Origin: an uncultured Pelagibacteraceae bacterium
GTDB lineage: Bacteria > Pseudomonadota > Alphaproteobacteria > Pelagibacterales > Pelagibacteraceae
Reading direction: 5' to 3'
Length of the DNA stretch: 64,000 nt
Assembly: GCA_902620465.1 (NCBI GenBank)
Contig: CACNIF010000001.1
Span: forward strand, 1 to 64,000
The translations under genes and the position numbers were made by a program. Below the pieces are notes generated by a model. It was not told where the DNA came from. It did not search any database and was given only the letters and a program-made list of their open reading frames with translations. Positions 8,735 to 17,946 of this stretch are shown here, in pieces. Numbering within the stretch: position 1 is the first letter of the stretch; every line of letters starts with the position of its first letter.

Positions 8735-9843
8735 CCTTTCATTGGCATTACAATAAAAATACTATCAAAATCACTTGGATCTTTAATTAGTACAGGTGAA
8801 CCGGTATCATTAAAGTGCAATTCAATTTTCTCACCATCTAACTGAGAGGCTACATCAATCAAATACCTTGAATTGAAACTAATTTCTAGATCATGCTCGA
8901 ATTTTGTTGCAATAGTCTCATTACCATCTCCACTGTTTGTATTGTTAACAGAAAGATTTAAGGTATCTTTTTTTAGACTAAATTTTACACCATCCTTTTT
9001 GTCTAAAGAAACTGATGCAACTCTATCTACTGAATTTAAAAATAATTTTAAATCGATCTCTAATTTTTTTTGATTATTTTTAGGTATCACTTGTATATAA
9101 TTTGGGAATTTTCCATCAATAAGTTTTGAAATAAGAATGCTATTACTTAATTCAAATTTTATTTTTGACTTCATATTTGAAATTTTTACTTCACCATCAT
9201 AGTTATCTAAAATAGCACATAATTGAAAAATGGTCTTTTTTGGTAAAATTATAGGTTCAAAATCAATTTGTTTTTCTAGTCTTATTTTTGAAATTGACAT
9301 TCTGTGGCTATCGGTTGCTACAGCTGTCAAATATTTTTTTTCATCAACCTCAGTTTGGTGTAAGTATATGCCACTTAAATAATGCCTTGTTTCATCATTT
9401 GAAATTGAAAACTTACACTTATTTAATAATTTTAATAATTTTTTAGATTTAATCGAAAATTCGTTTTGATTAAAATTTTCATCAGTTACAGGAAACTCCG
9501 AATGACTTATACAATTAAGATTGAAAATGGATTTGTCTGATTCAAGATGTAACTTATTCTTGTCATTTAAAGTTAAATTAATTTTTTTTCCAGAAGAAAT
9601 TTTTCTTACTATGTCATACATTATAGAAGAAGTTGTAGTAGTTTTGCCCTCCTCAAACACTTCGATATTATTAATTTGGTGAATAAAAATAATGTCTAGA
9701 TCAGTTGCGGTTAAAATTAGTTTTGAATTATTAGCATTCAAAAGAATATTTGATAAGATTGGTAATGTTCCTCTTTTTTCTATAACTCCCTGACAGTAAT
9801 TTAATGCTTGCTGTAAATCCTGTTGGTTTACACTAAACTTCAT
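8731..9843 (-). CDS. dnaN: DNA polymerase III beta sliding clamp
   Basis: The processivity ring of the replicase. The 370-residue protein has the three-domain clamp layout: it begins MKFSVNQQDLQQALNYC, has an RHYLSGIY block typical of domain II, and ends with the conserved SPVLIKDPSD...FIVMPMKG tail. It starts inside the end of dnaA (11-base overlap) and so is translated from the dnaA-dnaN message. The stop overlaps plsC by 4 bases. Confidence 0.97.
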   Translation of the reverse strand: MKFSVNQQDLQQALNYCQGVIEKRGTLPILSNILLNANNSKLILTATDLDIIFIHQINNIEVFEEGKTTTTSSIMYDIVRKISSGKKINLTLNDKNKLHLESDKSIFNLNCISHSEFPVTDENFNQNEFSIKSKKLLKLLNKCKFSISNDETRHYLSGIYLHQTEVDEKKYLTAVATDSHRMSISKIRLEKQIDFEPIILPKKTIFQLCAILDNYDGEVKISNMKSKIKFELSNSILISKLIDGKFPNYIQVIPKNNQKKLEIDLKLFLNSVDRVASVSLDKKDGVKFSLKKDTLNLSVNNTNSGDGNETIATKFEHDLEISFNSRYLIDVASQLDGEKIELHFNDTGSPVLIKDPSDFDSIFIVMPMKG

Positions 9844-11257
9844 TTTCTTTTGTATTATATAATATTTGGTTCTTTAAATTATTTATATTTTCTGCCATAT
9901 CCTTATCATTCTCTTTTAATCTTTCTATAGTTTTGACTGAATGAATTATAGTTGTATGATCTCTATTTGAAAATTCTCGACCTATTTCCGGTAAAGATTT
10001 TGGTGTAAGAATTTTAGTGAGATATATAGCGGTTTGTCTAGGTCTTACCAGATACCTTGATCTTCTTGAGGACAACATCTCATTTTTGCTAATTTTGAAA
10101 AATTTGCACACCAAAGTCTGTATTAAATCAATAGTAACTTTATTTTCATTAATATTTAGTAAGTCTTTTAAGACTACCTTAGTTTCAGCCAAATTAGGTA
10201 ATTTATTATAAATTCTTGAGAAAGATATTAAACGGTTAATAGCACCAACTAATTCTCTTATACTGTTAGAAATTTCAAGGCTTATAAAATCTTTAATTTC
10301 CTTTGAAATTTCAATCTTATCTGTATAAAGCTTATTTAATTCGTTAATCTTTTTTTCAATTATATTCCTTCTTAATTCTAGATCAGGTTTTTGTATATCA
10401 ACAACTAATCCTCCAGAGAATCTAGATTTTATTCTTTCTTGAATTCTAGATAATTTATTTGGAGATCTATCTGCAGATACTATAATTTGACTCCCTTTAT
10501 CAAGTAAAGCATTAAAGGTATGAAAAAATTCCTCCTGCATAGCTTCTTTTCCGTTCATAAATTGGATATCATCTATCAATAATATATCAGTGTTTCGAAA
10601 ATATTCTTTAAATCTTACCATATCGTTTGCTTTTATTGATTTAATAAATTGATACATAAAACGTTCTGCTGGAATAAACATTACTTTTTTTCTTTTTTTT
10701 AATTCAAAACCTATAGAATTTAAAAGATGTGTTTTACCCATCCCTACACCTCCATAAATATACAAAGGATTATATTGGGACAGATTTTCGGTAACTTTTA
10801 ATGAAGCCTCATACGCAAGCTTATTACTGCTACCAGTTACAAAATTTTCAAATCTTTTATTATGATCAACTCGATTGTATTGTAAAAAAGAGTCCTTTAA
10901 AAATGAAATATTTTCATTTTTTTTCAATAAACTTTCACTATTTTTTTGATTTTCTAAATTAATACTATTTTCTACAATTTTAAATTCTATCCTAATTAGA
11001 TCTTTTTTAAAAATTTTGACGATTTGTAAGATTTGGTCCAAATATCTTGATGTTATCCAATCTCTAATAAATCTGGTTGGCACCGATATCAGTATATAAT
11101 TATTGAATTCCTCAATAAAATTAATTTTTTTTAACCAACTTTCATAAACTTCCGATCCCAATTTTTTTTTCATCTCGTTTTGGATTAATTGCCAATCTAA
11201 TTTATTTGAAATAGATTTATTTAATTCTGAATTCTTGTAGCTATTTTCCATATTCAT
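9833..11257 (-). CDS. dnaA: Chromosomal replication initiator protein DnaA
   Basis: An AAA+ initiator that opens the origin. The 474-residue protein has domain I (LDWQLIQNEMKKKLGSEVYESWL), a short linker, Walker A YGGVGMGKTHLLN near residues 168-180, Walker B ILLIDDIQF, the sensor and arginine-finger region, and the C-terminal helix-turn-helix signature RDHTTIIHSVKTI that reads DnaA boxes. The likely start is the ATG at 11257, with a second ATG two codons in. The upstream spacer carries three direct repeats that may bind DnaA. Confidence 0.98.
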   Translation of the reverse strand: MNMENSYKNSELNKSISNKLDWQLIQNEMKKKLGSEVYESWLKKINFIEEFNNYILISVPTRFIRDWITSRYLDQILQIVKIFKKDLIRIEFKIVENSINLENQKNSESLLKKNENISFLKDSFLQYNRVDHNKRFENFVTGSSNKLAYEASLKVTENLSQYNPLYIYGGVGMGKTHLLNSIGFELKKRKKVMFIPAERFMYQFIKSIKANDMVRFKEYFRNTDILLIDDIQFMNGKEAMQEEFFHTFNALLDKGSQIIVSADRSPNKLSRIQERIKSRFSGGLVVDIQKPDLELRRNIIEKKINELNKLYTDKIEISKEIKDFISLEISNSIRELVGAINRLISFSRIYNKLPNLAETKVVLKDLLNINENKVTIDLIQTLVCKFFKISKNEMLSSRRSRYLVRPRQTAIYLTKILTPKSLPEIGREFSNRDHTTIIHSVKTIERLKENDKDMAENINNLKNQILYNTKENEV

Positions 11258-11607
11258 GAAGAGAGTTCAGTAAGAGCTATAATAAAAATTTTTGCAAGAA
11301 AATATTTTATAAATTTAAAAAAAAATAAAATCTAGGATTGTGTAATACAAACAAGTTTAAAAAAAAATTAAAATCTAGGATTGTGTAATATAAAAGAATT
11401 CTAAAAAAATTAAAATCTAGGATTGTGTGAATTTTTTTAATTGAAATTTTTTTGTATCGTTTTTTGTTATAAATTAGTTAATAAAATTTTTAATTGAATC
11501 AAAAGAGTTCAGGTTATTTACTAAATCTAAATATTGTATAACAATTTCTTTTAATTACAGATTTTGTAGATCCTGAGGTTGTATCTCTTAACAACCGTTA
11601 ATATAGA
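11258..11607. other. 350-bp dnaA-rpsT intergenic region, candidate oriC or dnaA control region
   Basis: This is the longest stretch without a gene in the window. It is extremely AT-rich and holds three direct repeats (11316-11432), an inverted repeat ATTGT-ATA-ACAAT at 11533-11545, and a hairpin-forming GGTTGT/ACAACC pair at 11577-11596. Position next to dnaA, AT-richness and repeats are the usual marks of a bacterial origin. In several alphaproteobacteria, however, the origin lies elsewhere, so promoter/autoregulatory function is an equal alternative. Confidence 0.5.
11316..11432. repeat. Three direct repeats (iteron-like) upstream of dnaA
   Basis: Copies at 11316-11347, 11358-11390 and 11402-11432 share an A-tract followed by the identical 17-mer AAAATCTAGGATTGTGT. 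The first two copies continue with AATA, the third with GAATT. The start-to-start spacing is 42 and 44 bases, close to four helical turns, so the sites face the same side. The segment TGTGTAATA in copies 1 and 2 fits the relaxed DnaA-box consensus TGTGNAWAA at 8 of 9 positions; copy 3 fits at 7. Their role is inferred. Confidence 0.85.
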
Positions 11608-11868
11608 TTAAATAGATGAAATTTTTTTCGTTATTCTGGAAATATTTCTAGAAGCGTTTTGTTTTTTGATTACCCCAGTTTTAGCAATCTTCATCAATTC
11701 AGAATTCAACTTAGGTAAGAATTTCAAAGCTTCTGATTTATCTTTTTTTTCCAATAGGACATTCATTTTTTTTATTGCGTTTTTATATCTACTCTTTCTG
11801 ATTTTGTTTACAGAAGTTTGTTTTGATATTCTTCTTATTTTTTTGATTGCTGATTTTGTATTAGCCAT
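11608..11868 (-). CDS. rpsT: 30S ribosomal protein S20
   Basis: A primary 16S rRNA-binding protein of the small subunit. The 86-residue, lysine-rich protein begins MANTKSAIKKIRRISKQT and contains KSRYKNAIKKM, the typical S20 helix. The length is normal. It lies between mutM and dnaA on the same strand, an order seen in other alphaproteobacteria. The 51-base spacer to mutM would hold its promoter. Confidence 0.96.
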   Translation of the reverse strand: MANTKSAIKKIRRISKQTSVNKIRKSRYKNAIKKMNVLLEKKDKSEALKFLPKLNSELMKIAKTGVIKKQNASRNISRITKKISSI

Positions 11869-11919
11869 TTGCGCAGGGGTATAGCTTGATAAATACTATC
11901 GGTCAATCAAATAATTCTT

Positions 11920-12783
11920 TTATTTTTGGCAGAATGCACAAAAGAATGTTGATCTATTTAAAATATTTTTTTTCTGAATAATACCTTTACAATTTATTCT
12001 TTTACATTTTAGTCCTTCTCTTTGATAAACCTTGAAATTTTTTTGAAATGATCCTTTTTTTCCTGAGAGGTCTTTAAAGTCTCTTATTGATGACCCTCCT
12101 CTTTTTATAGCATTTAGTAACACCAACTTTGTGTTTTTAAAAATTTTTTTACACTCTGTTTTATTGACAGAATTTCCTTTTTTAATAGGATTTATCTTGC
12201 TTAGATAAAGAATTTCACTAGCATAAATATTTCCAATTCCTGATATAAAATTCTGATCTAATAGAAAATTTTTAATATTCTTTTTTTTATTTTTTAAATT
12301 ATTATAAATATAATTTGTGCTAAACTTTGAGTTAAAAGGTTCGGGGCCTAGTTTTTCGAATCTTTTTTCAAAAGACTTTTTATCTTTAATGATTTCAAAA
12401 AAACCAAATCTTCTAGGGTCGTTATATACTAATTTAAATTTATCAAAAAAAATTTCAATGTGATTATGGTTGGTAGGTAATTCTGGAGAATTATAAAAAC
12501 TTGTATTTGTAAAAATATTTTTTTTATTTTGTTCCAAAAAATGTATTGTACCACTCATACCAAGATGAATTAACAAAATATTCCTTCCAGATAAAAAAAG
12601 GATTAGATATTTAGAAAATCTATCGACATTTAAAATTTTTTGGTTTTCTAAAAATTTTTTGAAATTTATAGGTACCTTAACCCTTAAGTTTCTATTCCTT
12701 ACTATTACTTTTTTTATAGTTTTTCTTATTATTTTTTTACTCAATGATTGTCTTACAATTTCTACTTCTGGTAATTCTGGCAT
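11920..12783 (-). CDS. mutM: Formamidopyrimidine-DNA glycosylase
   Basis: A base-excision enzyme removing 8-oxoguanine and ring-opened purines. After removal of Met the chain begins with the catalytic PELPEVE. The helix-2-turn-helix QNFISGIGNIYASEILY is present, and the C-terminal zinc finger has four cysteines (C-x4-C in CKRINC and C-x2-C in CAFC, at the last residues). The 287-residue length is normal. The start is 32 bases from divergent ubiE. Confidence 0.96.
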   Translation of the reverse strand: MPELPEVEIVRQSLSKKIIRKTIKKVIVRNRNLRVKVPINFKKFLENQKILNVDRFSKYLILFLSGRNILLIHLGMSGTIHFLEQNKKNIFTNTSFYNSPELPTNHNHIEIFFDKFKLVYNDPRRFGFFEIIKDKKSFEKRFEKLGPEPFNSKFSTNYIYNNLKNKKKNIKNFLLDQNFISGIGNIYASEILYLSKINPIKKGNSVNKTECKKIFKNTKLVLLNAIKRGGSSIRDFKDLSGKKGSFQKNFKVYQREGLKCKRINCKGIIQKKNILNRSTFFCAFCQK

Positions 12784-12815
12784 TTCCTACTATATTATTT
12801 GTATAATTAAATTTT

Positions 12816-13520
12816 ATGCAACAGTATCTTCAAAATAAAAAAGGACTGGTACAAAATGTCTTTAACCAGGTTTACGATCAATACGACCTAATGAACGATT
12901 TAATGTCACTAGGTGTGCATAGAATATGGAAAAAAAACCTTTTAAATATGATGAACCCTTCTACAAACCAAAAGTTAATAGATGTAGCTTGTGGAACAGG
13001 AGATATAGCTAAAATTTACTTAAAAAATGTAGGAAAAAATGCCGAGGTAACTTGTGTTGATCCGAATAAGGGAATGATAAATATTGCTAAAAAAAAATTG
13101 CCTAAATGTAAAAATCTAAAATGGTATATATCCTCAGCTGAAAGTTTGCCTGTTTCAAGTAATACATTTGATTTTTATACAATTAGTTTTGGATTAAGAA
13201 ATACAAAAAATATAAAAAAATCATTGAAAGAAGCATACAGAGTTTTAAAACCAGGTGGTCGGTTTTTATGTCTTGAATTTTCAAAAATTCAAAACACTAA
13301 TTTAAATAATCTTTATGAAAAATATTCTAAGCTAATTCCAGAAATTGGAAAAATAGTTGTAGGAAAAAAAGAACCTTACCAGTATTTAATTAAAAGTATT
13401 GAAAATTTTGTTAATCAAGATGAACTCATAGACTTAATGCATGAGAGTAAATTTGATAAGTGTAATTATACAAATTTATCTGGTGGTATAGTTTCAATTC
13501 ATAGTGGTTGGAAAATATAA
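12816..13520 (+). CDS. ubiE: Ubiquinone C-methyltransferase
   Basis: A SAM-dependent C-methyltransferase in ubiquinone (and, where present, menaquinone) synthesis. The 234-residue protein has motif I DVACGTGDIA (about residues 49-58), the UbiE-specific FGLRNTKN and the VLKPGGRFLCLEFSK block. It heads an operon with ubiB; the two stop/start codons overlap as TAATG. An alphaproteobacterium of this type would use it for ubiquinone only. Confidence 0.97.
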   Translation: MQQYLQNKKGLVQNVFNQVYDQYDLMNDLMSLGVHRIWKKNLLNMMNPSTNQKLIDVACGTGDIAKIYLKNVGKNAEVTCVDPNKGMINIAKKKLPKCKNLKWYISSAESLPVSSNTFDFYTISFGLRNTKNIKKSLKEAYRVLKPGGRFLCLEFSKIQNTNLNNLYEKYSKLIPEIGKIVVGKKEPYQYLIKSIENFVNQDELIDLMHESKFDKCNYTNLSGGIVSIHSGWKI

Positions 13521-15088
13521 TGATTAAAAAATTAATAACATTATTTAAACTTGGAAGAAAAATCGCAAAATCAGATATTTTAAATATAACCTCAAAATTT
13601 CAAGAGCCACCTTTGTCTATTAAAGTTTTATTTAAAATTTTATCTTTCTCTTTTTCATCAAAAAATAACACACGTGTAACCAATAATGAAGGAGAAAGGT
13701 TATCTAAATCTTTAGAGTCAATGGGTACAACCTTTATAAAACTAGGTCAGTTCTTAGCAACAAGACCAGACATTATTGGAGAAGGTTTATCAAAGGAACT
13801 TGAAAATCTTCAAGATAGATTGCCCCCTTTTTCCCAAAATCAAGCCAAAAAAATTATTGAAGCTGATTTGGGAATTAATACCTACAACTCAATTATTGAT
13901 TTAAGCGAGCCTGTTGCAGCTGCATCTATAGCTCAAGTTCATAAAGCTAAAATAGACGATAATGGAACAATAAAAGATGTTGCCATAAAAATTTTACGGC
14001 CTGATATTAAAAAAATTTTCAATGATGAAATTGATGCTATTATGTTATTTGCATTCTTAATTGAGTCTTTAATAAAAAAAACAAAAAGATTAAAACTTGT
14101 AGAAGTAGTTTTTTTACTCAAAGAAATTACTAACCTTGAAATGGACCTAAGATTTGAGGCAGCTGCTGCAAATGAATACGCAGAAAACACAAAAAATGAT
14201 ATTGGTTTTAATGTTCCAAAAATTTACTGGAATTATACTAGTGAAAATGTAATGACACTAGACTGGGTAGAGGGTATCTCAATTAGAGAAACTGAAGAGT
14301 TAAAAAAAAGGGAAATAAATACAAAGAAATTAGCAGAAGATATTATTCAAAATTTTCTTAGACATGCTGTTAGAGACGGTTTTTTTCATGCCGATATGCA
14401 CCAAGGAAATATTTTGATAGACAATGATGGCCATATTGTTCCTATTGATTTTGGAATTATGGGCAGGCTGGATAAAATGAGTAAAAGATTTTTAGCTGAA
14501 ATACTCTTTGGTTTTATTCAAAGAGACTACAAAAAAGTTGCTGAAGTCCATTTAATTGCAGGTTTAGTGCCGAAAGATGTCCCCATAAATGATCTTGCTC
14601 AAGCTTTAAGATCTATAGGTGAACCAATTTTTGGTCAAGCAGTTAAAGATATATCTGGTGGAAAATTATTAAAACAACTTTTTGATGTTACAGAAAAATT
14701 TAATATGCAAACACAACCACAATTATTAATGTTACAAAAAACAATGGTAGTAGTTGAAGGAGTAGCAAGAAAATTAAACCCTGAAACAAACATTTGGACT
14801 ACATCTAAACCTATTCTTGAAAACTGGTTGAAAGAGACAAAAAATCCTATGACCACAATTAACGAAACAATTAATAGCACGTCAGAAGTAATAAAAAGAT
14901 TACCAGAATTTCCAGAAATAATGGATAAAGCTAATCAGGCTCTTACCTTTTTAGCTAGTGGTCAAATTCCTCAAAACTCAAATTCTTATAATGCATTGAG
15001 CGACAAAAGGTCTGAAATGGTGGCTTTCAGAAATCAATCTATAATAGGTTTTTTATTGCTTGTAATTCTTGGTCTTCTAGTATTTTAA
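13520..15088 (+). CDS. ubiB: UbiB/ABC1 ubiquinone biosynthesis ATPase-kinase-like protein
   Basis: A membrane-associated atypical kinase needed for ubiquinone synthesis. Visible are the UbiB-specific KxGQ motif in FIKLGQFLATRPD, the alanine-rich loop EPVAAASIAQVHKA, the catalytic-loop equivalent DGFFHADMHQGNIL, PIDFGIMGRL in place of the DFG motif, and a C-terminal hydrophobic segment. I take the ATG at 13520, which overlaps the ubiE stop (TAATG). An in-frame ATG at 13508 would add four residues. The protein is 522 residues from the chosen start. Confidence 0.96.
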   Translation: MIKKLITLFKLGRKIAKSDILNITSKFQEPPLSIKVLFKILSFSFSSKNNTRVTNNEGERLSKSLESMGTTFIKLGQFLATRPDIIGEGLSKELENLQDRLPPFSQNQAKKIIEADLGINTYNSIIDLSEPVAAASIAQVHKAKIDDNGTIKDVAIKILRPDIKKIFNDEIDAIMLFAFLIESLIKKTKRLKLVEVVFLLKEITNLEMDLRFEAAAANEYAENTKNDIGFNVPKIYWNYTSENVMTLDWVEGISIRETEELKKREINTKKLAEDIIQNFLRHAVRDGFFHADMHQGNILIDNDGHIVPIDFGIMGRLDKMSKRFLAEILFGFIQRDYKKVAEVHLIAGLVPKDVPINDLAQALRSIGEPIFGQAVKDISGGKLLKQLFDVTEKFNMQTQPQLLMLQKTMVVVEGVARKLNPETNIWTTSKPILENWLKETKNPMTTINETINSTSEVIKRLPEFPEIMDKANQALTFLASGQIPQNSNSYNALSDKRSEMVAFRNQSIIGFLLLVILGLLVF

Positions 15089-15096
15089 TTCACAAA

Positions 15097-16302
15097 ATGA
15101 AAAATTTAGCTAACAAAAAAATTTTATTTGTAATTTGTGGAGGAATTGCCGCATATAAAAGTTTAGAATTAATAAGATTATTTAGGAAAAATAAAGCCGA
15201 TATAAAAACAATTTTAACAAAGAGTGCTAAAAAATTTGTAACTCCCTTGTCGATCGCTTCATTATCACAAGGGAAAGTTTACGAAGACCTTTTCAGCATA
15301 GAAAATGAGTTAGAAATGGACCATATTGCTTTATCAAGATGGGCTGATGTAATTATTGTTGCTCCTGTAACTGCAAATACTATTTCAAAACTTGCCTCTG
15401 GAAATGCTGAAGATTTGGCCTCAACTGTTATTCTAGCATCTAATAAGCAAGTTTATTTGGCTCCAGCAATGAATGTAAGAATGTGGGAGCATCAATCTAC
15501 TAAAAACAATTTGAAAAATTTAACAAGTTACGGTTATAAAGTTATAGGTCCTATTACTGGTGATATGGCATGTGGAGAGTATGGTGAAGGCAAAATGTCT
15601 GAACCAATCGAAATATTTGATGAAATCCAAAATTTTCTAGAAACAAGGGATAAAAATAAAAAGATTAAAGCTTTGGTTACCGCAGGTCCAACAAATGAAT
15701 ACATTGATCCAATAAGATTTATTTCGAATAAATCAAGTGGTAAGCAAGGTTATGAAATTGCAAAATCCTTACATAAGAGAGGATTTGATACAACTTTAAT
15801 ATCAGGTCCAACTAATCTAGATATAGGTAAAGAAATTAAACTTATAAAAGTCGAAACAGCAGATGAAATGTTTAAGGCTACTCAAAAAAATTTACCAGCA
15901 GATATTGCAATATTTTCAGCTGCAGTTGCTGATTTTAAGATTGATGTAAAAAGTAAAGATAAAATAAAGAAAAAAGAAAGCCTAAATATCAAATTAGAAA
16001 GAAATGTTGATATCCTGAGTTATATTTCAAATCATAATTCAATGAGACCAAAACTAGTTATTGGTTTCGCGGCTGAAACAAAAAATTTAGACTCGAATGC
16101 CATGAAAAAACTTAAAAATAAAAACTGTGATTGGATTGTCGCAAATGATGTGTCTAAAAAAAATATTGGTTTTGATAGTGATTATAATGAGGTTACAATT
16201 CATTATAATGATCTTGAAAAGAAAAGAGAGATACTTTCATACAAAAAAAAATCTGAAATCTCAGAGGAGATTGTTGATAGAATTATCAATCACATGATTT
16301 AA
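15097..16302 (+). CDS. coaBC: Bifunctional phosphopantothenoylcysteine decarboxylase / phosphopantothenate-cysteine ligase
   Basis: Two steps of coenzyme A synthesis. The N-terminal flavoprotein half carries the HIALSRWADVIIVAPVTANT region, the APAMNVRMWEH substrate motif and ACGEYGEGKM, whose cysteine is catalytic in CoaC. The C-terminal CoaB half begins near residue 187 with ALVTAGPTNEYIDP and SNKSSGKQG. The 401-residue length is that of the usual fusion. It is followed by dut with a one-base overlap, a common bacterial pairing. Confidence 0.97.
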   Translation: MKNLANKKILFVICGGIAAYKSLELIRLFRKNKADIKTILTKSAKKFVTPLSIASLSQGKVYEDLFSIENELEMDHIALSRWADVIIVAPVTANTISKLASGNAEDLASTVILASNKQVYLAPAMNVRMWEHQSTKNNLKNLTSYGYKVIGPITGDMACGEYGEGKMSEPIEIFDEIQNFLETRDKNKKIKALVTAGPTNEYIDPIRFISNKSSGKQGYEIAKSLHKRGFDTTLISGPTNLDIGKEIKLIKVETADEMFKATQKNLPADIAIFSAAVADFKIDVKSKDKIKKKESLNIKLERNVDILSYISNHNSMRPKLVIGFAAETKNLDSNAMKKLKNKNCDWIVANDVSKKNIGFDSDYNEVTIHYNDLEKKREILSYKKKSEISEEIVDRIINHMI

Positions 16303-16739
16303 TGGTCAGAGTATTAATTAAAAAACTTGATCCTAAGGTTACTCTTCCATCTTATAAGACTAAAGGAGCTTCGGGTATGGATTTAATTGCTTTTGTGAAG
16401 GAAAAAATAGTAATTAAACCACAAACCTCAGCTTTAATTCCAACAGGATTATCCGTCGCTTTCTCTGAAGATTATGAGATACAAATAAGGCCGCGTTCTG
16501 GCTTAGCAGCTAAAAACAATATTGGTGTCCTAAATAGCCCTGGAACTATTGATAGTGATTATAGAGGTGAGTTAAAAATTATCATATTCAATCATAGTAA
16601 TCATGATTTTATTGTTAATAATAATGATAGAGTCGCACAAATGGTTTTAACCCCAATTGCAAAGATGGAATTAGAGGAAGCAAATGAATTGCCCAAGACT
16701 TTAAGAGGAGAGGGTGGATTTGGCTCAACAGGTAAATGA
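16302..16739 (+). CDS. dut: dUTP diphosphatase
   Basis: Hydrolyses dUTP to dUMP, keeping uracil out of DNA and supplying thymidylate synthesis. The 145-residue trimeric-type enzyme shows motif 1 ASGMDLIAF, motif 2 RPRSGLAAK, motif 3 with the catalytic aspartate in GTIDSDYRGE, motif 4 RVAQMVLTP and the flexible-tail motif 5 RGEGGFGSTG. It overlaps coaBC by one base and the next gene by four (ATGA). Confidence 0.97.
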   Translation: MVRVLIKKLDPKVTLPSYKTKGASGMDLIAFVKEKIVIKPQTSALIPTGLSVAFSEDYEIQIRPRSGLAAKNNIGVLNSPGTIDSDYRGELKIIIFNHSNHDFIVNNNDRVAQMVLTPIAKMELEEANELPKTLRGEGGFGSTGK

Positions 16740-17485
16740 GTCAAAATTTAAATAAAAGCCAGGTTGCGAGATACTCAAGACAAATAATATTAAAGAATAT
16801 TGGTGCTTTAGGCCAAAAAAAAATAATTAAATCTAAAGTTCTTATCATTGGAATAGGTGGTTTAGGTTGTTCTGTTGCAGAATTTCTTACTAGAGCAGGT
16901 GTGGGTAATCTTGGGATAATTGACTTCGATAATGTAGATATAACCAATATTCATCGACAAAGTCTTTATGATGTCAAAGATATCAGAAAGTCAAAAGTTA
17001 TAGCGGCAAAAAAAAAATTACATAAAATTAATTCAAATACAAAAGTTAATTGTTACAAAGTTAAAATTAATAAGGGTAATATTAAAAATATAATAAGTAA
17101 ATATGATTATATCATAGATGGATCAGATAACTTTAAAACTAAATTCTTAGTAAATGATTATTGTAAAAAAACAAAAAAATTTCTTGTTGTAGGAGCTATA
17201 AGTAAATTTGATGGACATATCTTTACTTTTAATTTTAAAAATAAAAATACGCCATGCATAAGATCTTTTTTTCAAGAAAAAGAAATCTCAGATGATATTT
17301 TAAATTGTGAATATGGGGGTGTTTTAGGAACAGTTGCTGGCATAATTGGCACAATTCAAGCTAATGAGGTATTAAAAAAAATTTTAAACATCGGTAAAAA
17401 TTTAAATGGATATATTCTTATACTTGATTTACTAAATCTAAATTTTAGAAAAGTTAGATTAAAAAAATTAAAAATATCCAAATAA
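16736..17485 (+). CDS. ThiF/MoeB/HesA-family adenylyltransferase, zinc site lost
   Basis: An E1-like enzyme that adenylates the C-terminal glycine of a ubiquitin-like sulfur carrier (ThiS or MoaD). The ATP loop GIGGLGCSVAEFL (about residues 38-50), DFDNVDITNIHRQ and the catalytic-cysteine block NCEYGGVLGTVAG are present. Of the usual zinc-binding CxxC pairs, the first is reduced to PCIRS and the C-terminal pair is missing because the chain ends at residue 249. Whether it serves thiazole, molybdopterin or another sulfur pathway cannot be told here. It overlaps dut by four bases and abuts the SH3 gene. Confidence 0.86.
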   Translation: MSQNLNKSQVARYSRQIILKNIGALGQKKIIKSKVLIIGIGGLGCSVAEFLTRAGVGNLGIIDFDNVDITNIHRQSLYDVKDIRKSKVIAAKKKLHKINSNTKVNCYKVKINKGNIKNIISKYDYIIDGSDNFKTKFLVNDYCKKTKKFLVVGAISKFDGHIFTFNFKNKNTPCIRSFFQEKEISDDILNCEYGGVLGTVAGIIGTIQANEVLKKILNIGKNLNGYILILDLLNLNFRKVRLKKLKISK

Positions 17486-17931
17486 TGATACAAAAAATAA
17501 TATTATTACTTATTTTAACGTTTTTTTATTTATCCAATTCTTTTGCGAATGAAATTTTTCTATCTTTAAAAAAAAGTAAGGTTAATGTCAGATATGGACC
17601 TAGCTTAGAGTCACCTATAAAATATATCTATAAGAAAATTAATCTCCCAATAAAACAAATTGATAGAAATGAAAATTTTCGAAGGATTATTGATGTAAAA
17701 AATAATAGCGGCTGGATACATGTTTCACAATTAAAACAGGTAAATTCAGTTATACCACTTAAGGATAAAATTTTATTTCAAAAACCATCTAACTTTTCAA
17801 AACCTTTAGCAAAAATTAAAAAAGGTAGAATATTAATTGTTAAAAGATGTAATGAAAATTGGTGCCAAATAAAGACATCCAAATTTAAAGGATGGATTAA
17901 AATTACCAATATTTGGGGAAAAATTAAATAA
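17485..17931 (+). CDS. Secreted protein with two bacterial SH3-like domains
   Basis: The 148-residue protein starts with a signal peptide (MIQKIILLLILTFFYLSNSFA). Two SH3-like repeats follow: residues about 28-85 (KVNVRYGPS...GWIHVSQLK) and about 95-148 (KPSNFSKPLAKIKKGRILIVKRC...WCQIKTSKFKGWIKITNIWG). Bacterial SH3 domains bind peptidoglycan or peptides, so a periplasmic envelope role is likely. It is the last gene of the ubiE-to-thiF operon, and converges with the Cys-rich mini-protein gene across 15 bases. Confidence 0.82.
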   Translation: MIQKIILLLILTFFYLSNSFANEIFLSLKKSKVNVRYGPSLESPIKYIYKKINLPIKQIDRNENFRRIIDVKNNSGWIHVSQLKQVNSVIPLKDKILFQKPSNFSKPLAKIKKGRILIVKRCNENWCQIKTSKFKGWIKITNIWGKIK

Positions 17932-17946
17932 CTGTAAAATATTCAG

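Noticed and set aside
11577..11596. GGTTGT/ACAACC hairpin after rpsT
   Set aside because: A 6-bp stem with an 8-base loop lacks a T-run on the minus strand, so I do not call it a terminator.
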